This document shows positions 8,142-17,267 of a stretch of DNA of 64,000 nt, piece after piece. The stretch is taken from the NCBI RefSeq assembly GCF_029223885.1, contig NZ_CP119410.1, positions 124,001 to 188,000 of the forward strand. Reading direction: 5' to 3'. Within the stretch, counting starts at the first letter, position 1. Every line of letters starts with the position of its first letter. Made by a program: the position numbers and the translations under genes. Source of the DNA: Pararhizobium gei. GTDB lineage: Bacteria; Pseudomonadota; Alphaproteobacteria; Rhizobiales; Rhizobiaceae. The notes under the pieces are model-generated. The model searched no databases, was not told the origin of the DNA, and saw only the letters and a list, made by a program, of their open reading frames with translations.

Positions 8142-9896
8142 TCACGGGTTTGCGGGGGACGGTGCGTCCGCCGGTCGCACAAACTTCAGGTCTCGCCACG
8201 CGACGTGAACGAGCAGAGCGGCCAGAGCAAGAACGGCGAGGCAGGACGTGAGGAGGAACGAGTCGTTGTAGGCGAGCGTGAAGGCCTGCTGCTGCACCTG
8301 ACGGGCAAGAAGACCCGCGCCCTGTGCTGCCTGCTCGGCGGGATCGGTCAGAACCCTGCCGTAGGTGCCTGCGAGTTGCTTCAGGCGGGCTGCGACCTGC
8401 GGATCGACGGAGGACAGCCTCTCGACCAGCCGCGCGGAGTGAAACTGCTCCCTCCATTGAACGAACGTCCCATAGACCGCACTTCCCAAAAAGCCGCCAA
8501 TTTTCTGCGTGGCAAGGAAGACTACGATAAACGACAGTATGTACGGAAAACCGCGCTTTATGGCGCCGCCAAAGCCCACGGCAAGCGCGGAGGGCAGAAA
8601 CAAGCCGCTGGCTGCGCTCATGAGGAACTGGCTGACATACATCTGCTCGGGCCGCGTGAGGACGGTGGCCTGGCTATCGATATAGCTGGCGGTCGCGATC
8701 ATCAGAAGCGATGTGACGTGGATCATCGTGTGGCGGTTCGCTTTGACTAGGAAAGCAGCGAGCACTCCGGCGGCCAACCCACCAAAAAACATCACCCAGT
8801 AGAGGCCCACCATTTGATCGGTTGCCACGCCTACACTCCGCAGAAAGGCGACCGCGCCGCTGATCTGCTCGGAAAATGCCATGCGGAAGACGACGAGAAC
8901 GCCGGCAAAGTGCAGGATCTCGCGCGACGTCAGCCAGCGAATATCGACCAGATGGTTCGAGCGGTTGAGTTCGATTGCTGCAAAGACGGCGCCCGACAGA
9001 ATACCGGCGACGGTCAGCCATCCGATCCAGTCGGCGGCGGTCCACCAGTAGGATTTGCCGACCGCGAGAACGACGGCGAAGCTCCCCATGGCGATCGCGA
9101 GGAAGACGTAGCTGATAAGGTCGAGGGCGCTGATGATCTTCGCCCTTGGCGGGGATGCCAGGGGCAGCAGGTAGATCAATGCGAGCGATAGCAGGGAAAG
9201 ACCCACTTCGGCCAGGTTAAAGCCGCGGTAGTCCCTGAGATCGAGCAGCGAGGGGGAGACGATGCCGGTCAATGGCGTTGCCAGGGCGGATGCGGTCAGC
9301 GCGGCGCACAGACCCGCATTCATTTTCAGTGCCGGCGGAAATTTCTCCAGAATGTAGAGGAAGCCGAGAGACGTCAGTGGTGCGGCGGCTGCACCGGCAA
9401 AGAATGCTACGACCAGCGAACTCGCATATGTATCGATCCAGAAATGCGATCCGCTGACGATCAGATGGACGACGACCGCAGCCTCGGCGAAGTTTCTCAG
9501 GCCGAACTGCGTGCGCATCTTGAACAGAATGAGCGTTATGCTGGCATTGGGAAAATAGTAGGCCGCCAGCAGCCACGTCGCCTCCTGCTGCGTCAGCCCC
9601 ATCGGTCCCGCGACCTGCTGCAGGTTCGTCGACAGGAAGTTCTGCCCGAGGCCCACGGTGAACGTGATCACAAGCCCGGCAAGAACGTAGCAGGATAGAA
9701 TCACCGGGGACGGCGTAGATGGAACGATGACGGTTGCACCGGGCGTTACGCCGGGGTCCTCCCGCGCGGGTTGGACCGCCGAGGCATCCGGTTCATCCCG
9801 TATCTCGCGAACGGGCTGCGACGCTTCATCAAGGATAGCTGCGGATGTCATCGCCTGGTCATTTCGCTCCACATTTTCTTTCGTTTCCGGCTTCAT
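8142..9896 (-). CDS. DHA2/EmrB-type MFS drug transporter
   Basis: 584 residues with about 14 hydrophobic segments, the length and topology of the DHA2 branch of the major facilitator superfamily. The N-terminal ~70 residues are hydrophilic and cytosolic, somewhat longer than usual. Segments such as GLGQNFLSTNLQQVAGPMGLTQQEATWLLAAYYFP match the family start. It pairs with the adaptor protein immediately downstream and follows the monooxygenase by 5 bases. Proton-driven export of a hydrophobic or xenobiotic compound is expected; which compound is unknown. Confidence 0.88.
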   Translation of the reverse strand: MKPETKENVERNDQAMTSAAILDEASQPVREIRDEPDASAVQPAREDPGVTPGATVIVPSTPSPVILSCYVLAGLVITFTVGLGQNFLSTNLQQVAGPMGLTQQEATWLLAAYYFPNASITLILFKMRTQFGLRNFAEAAVVVHLIVSGSHFWIDTYASSLVVAFFAGAAAAPLTSLGFLYILEKFPPALKMNAGLCAALTASALATPLTGIVSPSLLDLRDYRGFNLAEVGLSLLSLALIYLLPLASPPRAKIISALDLISYVFLAIAMGSFAVVLAVGKSYWWTAADWIGWLTVAGILSGAVFAAIELNRSNHLVDIRWLTSREILHFAGVLVVFRMAFSEQISGAVAFLRSVGVATDQMVGLYWVMFFGGLAAGVLAAFLVKANRHTMIHVTSLLMIATASYIDSQATVLTRPEQMYVSQFLMSAASGLFLPSALAVGFGGAIKRGFPYILSFIVVFLATQKIGGFLGSAVYGTFVQWREQFHSARLVERLSSVDPQVAARLKQLAGTYGRVLTDPAEQAAQGAGLLARQVQQQAFTLAYNDSFLLTSCLAVLALAALLVHVAWRDLKFVRPADAPSPANP

Positions 9897-9901
9897 TGCG
9901 A

Positions 9902-11245
9902 TCAGGATTGCGCGGCACGAAGGAGACGTTGGTCGAGCCCGTATTGTGCAGGCACGCCCAGGTGCTCGCGAAGCGTCGATCCCTCGTAGTCCTTATGAAA
10001 CAGGTTGCGCGCCTGGAGAATCGGAACGACGTCGTCCACGAGCGGCGGCAGACCGTCCTCATAGACGTCAGGGCAGAACCAGAAGCCGTCCGCGGCCTCT
10101 GCCTCAAACCATTCCTGCATGTGATCGGCCACCTCGACGGCCGGACCGACGACGGAAGGATGATAATCGACCACACCGTGCGCGAGGACCTCGCAAAGGG
10201 TCCAGCCCTCGCGGGCAATCTTCAAGGCGTGGTCGGAACGGGGGTCCATGGGTGACGGGCGCGCCGCGGCAAGCTGTTCTGGCGATAGCGGCTGATGAAG
10301 CTGATCGGGATGGAGAGAGAGCCCCAGCATCTGGCCGAGATAGCCAACCCTTTCCGCAAACGTGTGCTCGGCCATTGCTATTCTCCGGTCGAGCGCCTGG
10401 CGCCTGTCGGCGGCAATCGTCGTCATGATGCCCGCGAAGAACTTGATCTCGTCCGGATCGCGGCCCGCGCGTGCCGCCGCCGCCCGAAGTTCCGCGCGCT
10501 GGTTGCACGCATCCTCGATGGTGTAGACCGCACCCATCACGCCGCTTGCATATCGTCCCGCCACCTCCAGTCCATGATCGCCGCCGCCAGCCTGAAAAAC
10601 GACGGGCTGGCCCTGCCCGGAAGGCGGCAGCGGCAGGGGACCCTTTGAGCCGACATGGCGTCCGTGCAGGTTCACCTGCCTGATCTTCGTCGGGTCCGCA
10701 AAACGTCCCGATGCCTGATCATGGAGCCAGGCGTCCTGCCCCCAACTGCCCCACAGCGCCTGAACGATCTGCACGAACTCGTGAAGCCGCTCGTACTTCT
10801 CCATGCGCGGCGGCAGCTCGCGTCCGTAGTTGGCGGCCACTGCGGGATCGCTGGTCGGGACGGCGTTCCATCCTGCCCGGCCATGGCTCATGATATCGAG
10901 CGTCTTGAACTGACGGGCAAGATTGTAGGGCTCGTTGAATGTGGTCGAACCTGTTGCGACCATTCCGATGCGCTCGGTTCCGCGCGCCACCGCTGCGAGC
11001 GTCATCATCGGCTCAAGATTGAGCCTTTGCGCCTCCGTGGCAATGTCGGCTTTCAGAGCTGGAAAGTCGGGCATGAAGAGAAACTGGAATTTGCCGCGTT
11101 CGGCGAGCTGGGCGTAGCGGACCAGATTGTCAAAGCTCGTGAAGCCCTCCGGATCGACGCCCGGCATTCTCCAGGCGCCAGCCTGTGCGCCATATCCGTT
11201 TCCGAAAACCATGCCGATGAGAATTTTTCTGGTCACCTGAAGCAC
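9902..11245 (-). CDS. flavin-dependent monooxygenase, NtaA/SnaA/DszA type
   Basis: 447 residues of the luciferase-like monooxygenase superfamily, in the two-component nitrilotriacetate/pristinamycin/dibenzothiophene branch. Landmarks include WRMPGVDPEGFTSFDNLVRYAQLAERGKF, LEPMMTLAAVARGTERIGM, SHGRAGWNAVPTSDPAVAANYGRE, and PLPLPPSGQGQPVVFQAGGG. Such enzymes use reduced FMN supplied by a separate reductase, which is not seen nearby. It heads the efflux operon, so oxidation and export of one compound may be coupled. It is divergent from the TetR regulator at 11361 across a perfect double palindrome. Confidence 0.88.
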   Translation of the reverse strand: MLQVTRKILIGMVFGNGYGAQAGAWRMPGVDPEGFTSFDNLVRYAQLAERGKFQFLFMPDFPALKADIATEAQRLNLEPMMTLAAVARGTERIGMVATGSTTFNEPYNLARQFKTLDIMSHGRAGWNAVPTSDPAVAANYGRELPPRMEKYERLHEFVQIVQALWGSWGQDAWLHDQASGRFADPTKIRQVNLHGRHVGSKGPLPLPPSGQGQPVVFQAGGGDHGLEVAGRYASGVMGAVYTIEDACNQRAELRAAAARAGRDPDEIKFFAGIMTTIAADRRQALDRRIAMAEHTFAERVGYLGQMLGLSLHPDQLHQPLSPEQLAAARPSPMDPRSDHALKIAREGWTLCEVLAHGVVDYHPSVVGPAVEVADHMQEWFEAEAADGFWFCPDVYEDGLPPLVDDVVPILQARNLFHKDYEGSTLREHLGVPAQYGLDQRLLRAAQS

Positions 11246-11290
11246 TACTCCTCAAGGTCGCCCTTGGCTGATCGTGAATTTGACGTTATT

Positions 11291-11339
11291 AACCGGGGAG
11301 CATCCCCGTTAAAGTCATATACGGGGATGCTCCCCGGTT
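11291..11339. promoter_or_regulatory. double palindromic operator between monooxygenase operon and tetR
   Basis: AACCGGGGAGCATCCCCGT (11291-11309) and its exact reverse complement (11321-11339) are separated by 11 bases. Each arm is itself a palindrome, CGGGGA-3-TCCCCG, so the site contains two tandem TetR-type operators 30 bases apart, centre to centre. They lie 46 bases upstream of the monooxygenase start and 22 bases upstream of the regulator start, ideal for repressing both directions. All symmetry is seen directly. Confidence 0.8.
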
Positions 11340-11360
11340 TTCAATAAGGAAATGGTTCCG

Positions 11361-11948
11361 ATGGCTTCTTTTTCGACAGCACGCGTCCCGCGCAGAGACG
11401 CTCAGCAAAACAGGCAGCACATCCTCGACATTGCCGGACAGGCCTTCTCGACCTCGGGGGTGGATGTTTCCATGGACGCGATCGCCCGCCAGACAGGGTT
11501 GGGATCGGGAACCCTCTACCGGCACTTTCCCAACAAAGACGCTCTGCTCGCCGCTTTGCTCGTGCCCTTTCACGAGGAACTGGAGGAAAAGCGGGCCGCG
11601 ATAGAGGCCGCGACCGTTGATCCAGCGCTGATGCTGGAACGTTGGATCGATGCTCTAGGAGACTGGATGCTCGCCTATGATGGTCTATCTGAACCTTTGC
11701 GCGCCGCATGGTCCGCCCCTACCTCCGCCCTCAGGCCAACCTGCGAAAGCCTGATCGAAACGACCTGGAAGTTCCTGAGGGCGGCACAGGACGAGGGCCT
11801 GGCCCAACCAACCCTGACCGGACAAGATATATTCCTGGGCTCCCTTGCTGTGGCCTGGGCAAGCAACAGAACGACTGCGCAGACCGGGACCCGCGACATT
11901 CTCCGTTCGTTGCTGAAAAACGGTTGGGCTACGGGTCAGAAAAACTAG
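11361..11948 (+). CDS. TetR/AcrR-family regulator of the efflux operon
   Basis: 195 residues from the ATG at 11361, preferred because AAGGA lies ten bases upstream; the ATG at 11352 is too close to it. The N-terminal helix-turn-helix is clear: ILDIAGQAFSTSGVDVSMDAIARQTGLGSGTLYRHFPNKDALLAAL. The C-terminal part is helical, with the TetR_C pattern typical of regulators near oxidoreductases. It faces the monooxygenase/MFS/HlyD operon across the double palindrome at 11291-11339, so repression of that operon and of itself is the natural reading. Confidence 0.9.
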   Translation: MASFSTARVPRRDAQQNRQHILDIAGQAFSTSGVDVSMDAIARQTGLGSGTLYRHFPNKDALLAALLVPFHEELEEKRAAIEAATVDPALMLERWIDALGDWMLAYDGLSEPLRAAWSAPTSALRPTCESLIETTWKFLRAAQDEGLAQPTLTGQDIFLGSLAVAWASNRTTAQTGTRDILRSLLKNGWATGQKN

Positions 11949-12073
11949 GCCTGTCGCCCACGCCACTGCACCGGGCCAATGCCCTTCGGCCGGGAGGGAC
12001 CAAGAGGCTTTCAAACGGTCAGCCGGGGAACAAGAGGCTCGCGGATCATCTGCTACAAAAAAAAGAGGTTGTG

Positions 12074-14320
12074 ATGAAAGTATCCCAAGTCGATCCGAGA
12101 CAGCTCGTCTCTCCATCGCCTGCTGAAGCAGTCGCAGGGCCGGCGGCGACTGTTCCTCGTCATGCTTCTTCGGCCCGGGAATGGTCTGATACCACTCTGT
12201 CTCCAGAAACGCGTGCCGCTCTTGTCGTCTCGGCGATGACAGAGGACGAGAAATTCGCGTGGTTATCCGGACCCATGGCGCTTCCCACCGGCGAGACGAA
12301 AATCCCGGAGGGCGCGCTCGGGTCGGCTGCGTACTATCCGGGCATACCCCGCCTGGGTATTCCGGCTCAGCAGCAATCTGACGCCAGTCTCGGGATCAGC
12401 AACACGGCCAATGTCAGGCCGGGCGACAACGCGACGGCACTTCCGTCATCCCTGTTGCTCGGTGCTTCGTTCGATCCGGAAACGGCACGCGAGACCGGTG
12501 CGCTCGTCGGCCGGGAAGCTTCGGCGAAGGGTTTCAATGTTCAGTTGGCAGGCGGAGCAAACCTCATCCGTGAGCCACGGGGCGGTCGCAATTTCGAGTA
12601 CGTCTCGGAGGATCCTCTGCTGACCGGCATCATCGCCGGGCACGCGGTCGCGGGTATTCAGTCGCAGGGCGTGGTTTCCACCGTCAAGCATTTTGCCGTC
12701 AACCCGCAGGAAACCGGCCGTGTCCTTTCCAACTCTGTGCTCTCGCTCAATGCCTTGCACGAGTCCGATCTGCTCGCCTTCCAGATCGCCATCGAGATCG
12801 GCGCTCCTGGCGCCGTGATGCCGGGCTATAACCTTGTCAACGGCGAATGGGCCTCCGAAAATGTGTATCTCATCCAGACCGTCCTCAAGGGCGAGTGGCA
12901 CTATCCCGGCTGGGTCATGTCCGACTGGGGCGCGACCCATTCTACCGTAAAGGCGGCACTTGCTGGCCTCGACGTCCAGTCGGGTGCCAATCTGGATCCG
13001 CAGCGCTTTCTTGCCCAACCTCTGCGGGATGCCGTCGCGGCAGGTCAGGTTCTCCGGGCGCGCATCGATGACATGGTCGCCCGGCAGTTGCGCAGCCTGT
13101 TTGCCGTCGGCGCAATCGACCGGCCTGCGCCGCCGGATGGTCATATCGACTATATGGCGCATCGCCTGATCGCCCAGCGTGCCGCAGAACGCGGGATCGT
13201 GCTCCTGAAGAACGAGCACGGCATCCTGCCCGCTGCCAGGGGAGCCCGGCGACTGCTCGTCATCGGGCGTCACGCCGATGTCGGCGTACTCGCAGGCGGC
13301 GGATCGTCCGCCGTCTCCCCTGTGGGTAGCCTGTCGCTCGAGGGCGTCGAAGTCATGGGCGTGCCGATGGCCAGGGTCTACCATCCTTCATCCCCCCTCC
13401 ATGCGATCAGGGCGGAGGCGGGCGCCGCAAAGGTGGATTTCATCGACGGCGGCGATATCGCAGCAGCCGTGAGGGCCGCGGCCGATGCCGATATGGTCTT
13501 TCTGTTTGCCGAGGAATGGCGCACCGAAGGGGAGGATCGACCGGGGCTGGACCTGCCCGACGACCAGGATGCCCTGATTGCTGCCGTGGCGAGGGCCAAT
13601 CCCCGCACCGTGGTCATTCTTCAATCCGGTGGCGCCGTAGCGATGCCCTGGCTCGATGTCGTTCCCGCAGTTCTGGCGGCGTTCTACGCCGGATCGGGAG
13701 GAGCCGAGGCAATTGCAGGTATCCTGTTTGGACGCGTCAATCCGTCCGGGCACCTTCCCATTACCTTTCCCCGCGACATCGGACAGCTTCCGCACCCTGA
13801 GCAACAGGATCCCCGCACCACGACCTCCAACCCGGGCATGACGATCAAGGGCGATGTCTTCGACATCGACTACAACGTCGAAGGCTCGGATGTCGGATAT
13901 CGGTGGTACGTGCGCGAGGGGCTGACGCCTCTTTTCCCGTTCGGACACGGACTGAGCTACACCCGTTTCACCTATTCTGATCTTCAGGCGGATTATCAGG
14001 GCGACACGCTGATGGTAACGGTGATGGTCCGCAACACGGGCGCTCGGGCAGGAGCAGCGGTTCCTCAGCTTTACGTCTCAAGGACCGGCCCTCACGGCTT
14101 TGCGCCCCGTCTTTGTGGTTTCGAGCGCATCGATTTGCAGCCAGATGAGTTCCGGAAGGTGGAAATGCGTGTTGATCCACGACTTCTGGCACGGTTCGAT
14201 GCGGTAGGGAGGGCCTGGGTCAGGGACGTTGGGATCGTCGATTTACGTTGCTCCGAAAGTGCGGCGGCCGAAGGCATCTCTGTGAGCGTTGAAATGCCAC
14301 CTTTCACCCAACCCGCTTGA
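12074..14320 (+). CDS. glycoside hydrolase family 3 beta-glucosidase-like enzyme
   Basis: 748 residues from the ATG at 12074 (AGAGG just upstream); the open frame extends to 11708 but that stretch overlaps the TetR gene. The GH3 barrel carries the nucleophile in VMSDWGATHS (Asp284). The second domain has the EGEDRPGLDLP loop that supplies the acid/base side, and a fibronectin-III-like domain ends the protein (YSDLQADYQG onward). No signal peptide is visible, so a cytosolic enzyme acting on imported glycosides or glycosylated compounds is likely. It lies 125 bases after the TetR stop on the same strand and may share its transcript. Confidence 0.9.
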   Translation: MKVSQVDPRQLVSPSPAEAVAGPAATVPRHASSAREWSDTTLSPETRAALVVSAMTEDEKFAWLSGPMALPTGETKIPEGALGSAAYYPGIPRLGIPAQQQSDASLGISNTANVRPGDNATALPSSLLLGASFDPETARETGALVGREASAKGFNVQLAGGANLIREPRGGRNFEYVSEDPLLTGIIAGHAVAGIQSQGVVSTVKHFAVNPQETGRVLSNSVLSLNALHESDLLAFQIAIEIGAPGAVMPGYNLVNGEWASENVYLIQTVLKGEWHYPGWVMSDWGATHSTVKAALAGLDVQSGANLDPQRFLAQPLRDAVAAGQVLRARIDDMVARQLRSLFAVGAIDRPAPPDGHIDYMAHRLIAQRAAERGIVLLKNEHGILPAARGARRLLVIGRHADVGVLAGGGSSAVSPVGSLSLEGVEVMGVPMARVYHPSSPLHAIRAEAGAAKVDFIDGGDIAAAVRAAADADMVFLFAEEWRTEGEDRPGLDLPDDQDALIAAVARANPRTVVILQSGGAVAMPWLDVVPAVLAAFYAGSGGAEAIAGILFGRVNPSGHLPITFPRDIGQLPHPEQQDPRTTTSNPGMTIKGDVFDIDYNVEGSDVGYRWYVREGLTPLFPFGHGLSYTRFTYSDLQADYQGDTLMVTVMVRNTGARAGAAVPQLYVSRTGPHGFAPRLCGFERIDLQPDEFRKVEMRVDPRLLARFDAVGRAWVRDVGIVDLRCSESAAAEGISVSVEMPPFTQPA

Positions 14321-14329
14321 TCGTTTCAG

Positions 14330-14998
14330 CTGTCACTTGATAAGAGTCCACATCGGTCGCGAGTGCCGCCTCTACTTCCGTCAGCTGCTCCCGCTTCAAG
14401 TCCAAGGTCCGCGGCATAGGCAAAGACTTCCCCGATGCGGGACCGATAGGAGGCCTGTCTGCGCTCGGCCTTGCCGAGCCGGGACCTATGGCCCTCACGT
14501 TCGCCCTCGACGTTCGACAGGGCATGCTCCAGCCGCGAGACCGCGCCGAGCGGCGTGATAATCATGTCGAGACCGACCTCGCTGTCACCACCCGTGCGCC
14601 GCAGCGCCGTCTCGTAGCGATAGCCGTCACGCCCAAACCGCTCGCCCCGGCGTTGCGCATCAGCCGCTCGTCGCCGGACGCAATGGCTTTGGCCATGGCG
14701 AACTGGCTGGCCTGCGTCTCGCCTATGTCCTCCAGCCGTCGGATCGACGTGTCGCCGGACAGGGCAGCGGCGATGAAGCGCGCCTTGCGCTCGTTGTTCT
14801 GCCACATCTGCGCATCCATCGATCCCAGCGTGGCATGGGCGAAGATGTCGATCTCGTCATGCTGGTTGCCCTGGCGGATGATGCGTCCTTCCCGCTGCTC
14901 GATCTGCGAGGGCAGCCACGGCACGTCGAGATGATGCAGCGCCTTCAGCCGGAGCTGCGCGTTCACACCGGTGCCCATGGTCTCGGACGAGCCGGATC
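14330..14998 (-). pseudogene. decayed C-terminal part of a large plasmid helicase/methylase-like protein
   Basis: Three minus-strand blocks in different frames belong to one protein. The first reads SSETMGTGVNAQLRLKALHH, then QIEQREGRIIRQGNQHDEID (helicase motif VI) and SGDTSIRRLEDIGETQASQF. The second reads ERFGRDGYRYETALRRTGGD and LGAVSRLEHALSNVEGE. The third reads REQLTEVEAALATDVDSY. An internal deletion and at least two frameshifts separate them. They match the C-terminal third of very large SNF2-type helicase proteins (often with a DNA-methylase domain) that are common on rhizobial plasmids. The fragment is non-functional. Confidence 0.75.
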
Positions 14999-15046
14999 AC
15001 TCAACCACAATTCTTGGACATACTCCAAGATCATACTCTGGCTTCT

Positions 15047-16324
15047 TTAACGGCAGGCTCTTGCATAATCGTCGATAACGCGTTGAATGCTCGCGACGAG
15101 AATATTGCGTGCCGTTGGTCTCAACGTATTGTTCGCGACAGCTGGATAGAGGGTGCCAAAATACTGGCTGACGAGCGTCTCGGGAATAACCATATCTTCC
15201 AAGACCGCCAACATGCGGTTGACAGCAATCTGGGCTTTTGGATGCGGCCAATAGTATCGAATACGGTCGCTGTAGCTAAAATGGCGCTGCAGGCGGAGGT
15301 TATACTCATGCCCGTGGTAGTATTTCTCCCAGTTGCCCGGTTCGGCGATCATGAGCCGCTCCATGGCAGCGCGCAGAGTGTCGGCGTCGGGAATGTCGAA
15401 CAGAAAGGCGGCGATCTGGTCGAGGCCGTATAGAGCCTCGCGCAGGCCAAATGTTACGCCTGGACCGACTTTGAGGATGCGGAAGCCATCCTCGACCAGC
15501 GCCGACAAGGCAGACACCGGCTGATAATCGGTGGAATGCGCCTCGAAAACGAACTGTGGAATACGGGACAAAGCGGCGCTCAATTCCCGTGCAGCCGGTC
15601 GGTCGTAGAAGACAACGTTCTCATTGCCGAACTCGACGCCCGGCTGCACAACAACGCCAATAGCACGCTCGAAAGCTGCTTCCAGCCCGCGTGTGGCAAA
15701 AGCGCGCCGGTGTACGTCCACCGTTTCAAGGACGGCCTGCGCGGTAGTGACCTGCAGGTGCTCGACCACCTCCATCGCTCCGCCGGGAATGGGTACCTCA
15801 GTCCCGATTACATAAACGGGCTTATCGAAACCGGAACGCTTGGCGGCGGCTTCTGACGCTGCCGCCAAACGGGCAGCGCGGTTCGCCGTGACTTGATCAG
15901 CAAGGGCCGAACCTTCACCGGCACAACCCATGCTGGTGTCCAGATGGATCTTGGTAAAACCAGCGCTAACGAAGGCGTCGATCATCACATCGGCGCGTGA
16001 AAGAGCTTCCTCTGCCGGCAGATGCTTCCAGGGATTCGGCCCTAGATGATCACCGCCGAGAATAAGCCGCTTCGTATCGAAGCCGGTCTTTGCGGCGATG
16101 GTTTCGACGAAGCGCCGGAAATCGGCCGGCGTCATGCCAGTATAGCCGCCCTCTTGGTTGACCTGATTACAAGTTGCCTCGATCAGAACTTCGGTGCCGT
16201 CATTTCTGCCCTGTATCAAGGTGGCTTCGATCACAAGCGGATGTGCCGAGCAGATGGAAGCAATTCCGCCTCTAGCGCCGGAGGAATGGCGGCTGGCAAG
16301 CGCGCGCAACGTGTCGGTGGTCAT
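15047..16324 (-). CDS. kbaZ: KbaZ/GatZ-like tagatose-1,6-bisphosphate aldolase subunit
   Basis: 425 residues, the usual length of the GatZ/KbaZ family. The family signature is present throughout: HPLVIEATLIQGRNDGTEVLIEATCNQVNQEGGYTGMTP, LGGDHLGPNPWKHLPAEEAL, LDTSMGCAG, VIGTEVPIPGG and VFEAHSTDYQ. In E. coli this protein stabilises or activates the catalytic KbaY/GatY aldolase; some relatives are thought to have a kinase-like or other role. No KbaY partner is in the window. It is divergent from the DeoR regulator and sugar operon and therefore likely belongs to the same amino-sugar pathway. Confidence 0.88.
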   Translation of the reverse strand: MTTDTLRALASRHSSGARGGIASICSAHPLVIEATLIQGRNDGTEVLIEATCNQVNQEGGYTGMTPADFRRFVETIAAKTGFDTKRLILGGDHLGPNPWKHLPAEEALSRADVMIDAFVSAGFTKIHLDTSMGCAGEGSALADQVTANRAARLAAASEAAAKRSGFDKPVYVIGTEVPIPGGAMEVVEHLQVTTAQAVLETVDVHRRAFATRGLEAAFERAIGVVVQPGVEFGNENVVFYDRPAARELSAALSRIPQFVFEAHSTDYQPVSALSALVEDGFRILKVGPGVTFGLREALYGLDQIAAFLFDIPDADTLRAAMERLMIAEPGNWEKYYHGHEYNLRLQRHFSYSDRIRYYWPHPKAQIAVNRMLAVLEDMVIPETLVSQYFGTLYPAVANNTLRPTARNILVASIQRVIDDYARACR

Positions 16325-16393
16325 GATCTAAGTCCTTTGAACGGCATTCGATGGCATCAATGAAGAGAAGGGTAAACATAAAATAATCAAAAT

Positions 16394-16413
16394 CAATCAG
16401 AAATTAGATTGAC
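16394..16413. promoter_or_regulatory. inverted repeat, candidate DeoR operator
   Basis: TCAATC-8-GATTGA is centred at about 16403 in an AT-rich stretch between kbaZ and the DeoR-family gene, and it overlaps TTGACA at 16410-16415 (a good -35 hexamer for the rightward operon). No strong -10 partner is obvious. Position fits autoregulation by the DeoR-type repressor; this is inferred. Confidence 0.4.
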
Positions 16414-16469
16414 ATTGATCATATCATGGGGTTTTTTAGCCTCAGTTGATCAAAAAGGAAGGGTGCAAC

Positions 16470-17267
16470 GTGAAAGACGATCGATTTTCCGCCATCCGCC
16501 AGCACCTTTACAGTCGCGGTTACAGCTCCATTCAGGAGATCGCCGATACCGTCGGCGCCTCACCAGCCACGATCCGCCGCGATCTTCTGGCGCTGGAAGC
16601 TGAAGGTGCCGTTTCCCGTACCCACGGCGGTGCTCGCATTGCCGAAAGTGCCGGGATCGAAGTCGCTTTCGAAGCCCGTGAGCAGCGTCATTTATCCGCC
16701 AAACGTGCCATCGGAGACGCCGCCTTCGAGACGATCGTTCCGCACAGCGCCATCTTTCTGGATGCGGGCACGACAGTTCTTCAAGTTGCACGTCGTATTC
16801 GACTCAACCCATTGCCGCTTTCGGTCTTCACCAATTGCGTCACAGTCGCGCAGGTTCTGATGGATGTGCGGGATCTGAAAATCACCCTTCTCGGCGGTCA
16901 TCTAAGGCCGCAGAATGCGTCGATGGTCGGCAGCCTTGCTGAAGACATGCTGGACCGTCTCTGGTTCGATCGGCTGTTTCTTGGTGCCGGTGCGATCGGC
17001 GAGGATTGTTGTCTCTACAGTCTCGACGAGTACGAAGCGCGGTTGAACGAAAAGATGCTGTCACGCGCCGCGACCCGGACGCTGCTGGTCGACAGCAGCA
17101 AGTTCGGCCAGCGCCTCACCTACAGGGTTGCTAGGCTCTCCGCGGACGTCGGCATCATTACCGACGAAGGCCTTGACGCCGGCTGGTCGTCGCGGCTGAA
17201 GGAGGCTGGCTGCAACCCGCTGCTGGTGCGCAGCCCGGCCAATGACAGCCTGTCGGGAGCGGCATGA
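16470..17267 (+). CDS. DeoR/GlpR-family sugar-phosphate-responsive repressor
   Basis: 265 residues, started at the GTG at 16470 because GGAAGGG sits seven bases upstream; the upstream in-frame ATG at 16446 would place the ribosome site inside the coding region. The N-terminal helix-turn-helix is SIQEIADTVGASPATIRRDLLALEAEGAV with the family's SRTHGGA motif. The C-terminal DeoR sensor domain includes FLDAGTTVLQVA, TNCVTVAQVL and LLVDSSKFGQ. These sensors bind phosphorylated sugars. The TGA overlaps the next gene's start, so it is the first gene of the transporter operon and likely represses both it and kbaZ. Confidence 0.9.
   Translation: MKDDRFSAIRQHLYSRGYSSIQEIADTVGASPATIRRDLLALEAEGAVSRTHGGARIAESAGIEVAFEAREQRHLSAKRAIGDAAFETIVPHSAIFLDAGTTVLQVARRIRLNPLPLSVFTNCVTVAQVLMDVRDLKITLLGGHLRPQNASMVGSLAEDMLDRLWFDRLFLGAGAIGEDCCLYSLDEYEARLNEKMLSRAATRTLLVDSSKFGQRLTYRVARLSADVGIITDEGLDAGWSSRLKEAGCNPLLVRSPANDSLSGAA

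Noticed and set aside
11708..12073. N-terminal 122-codon extension of the GH3 frame
   Set aside because: It overlaps the well-supported TetR gene and has no family similarity; the ATG at 12074 has a ribosome site and starts the GH3-like sequence.
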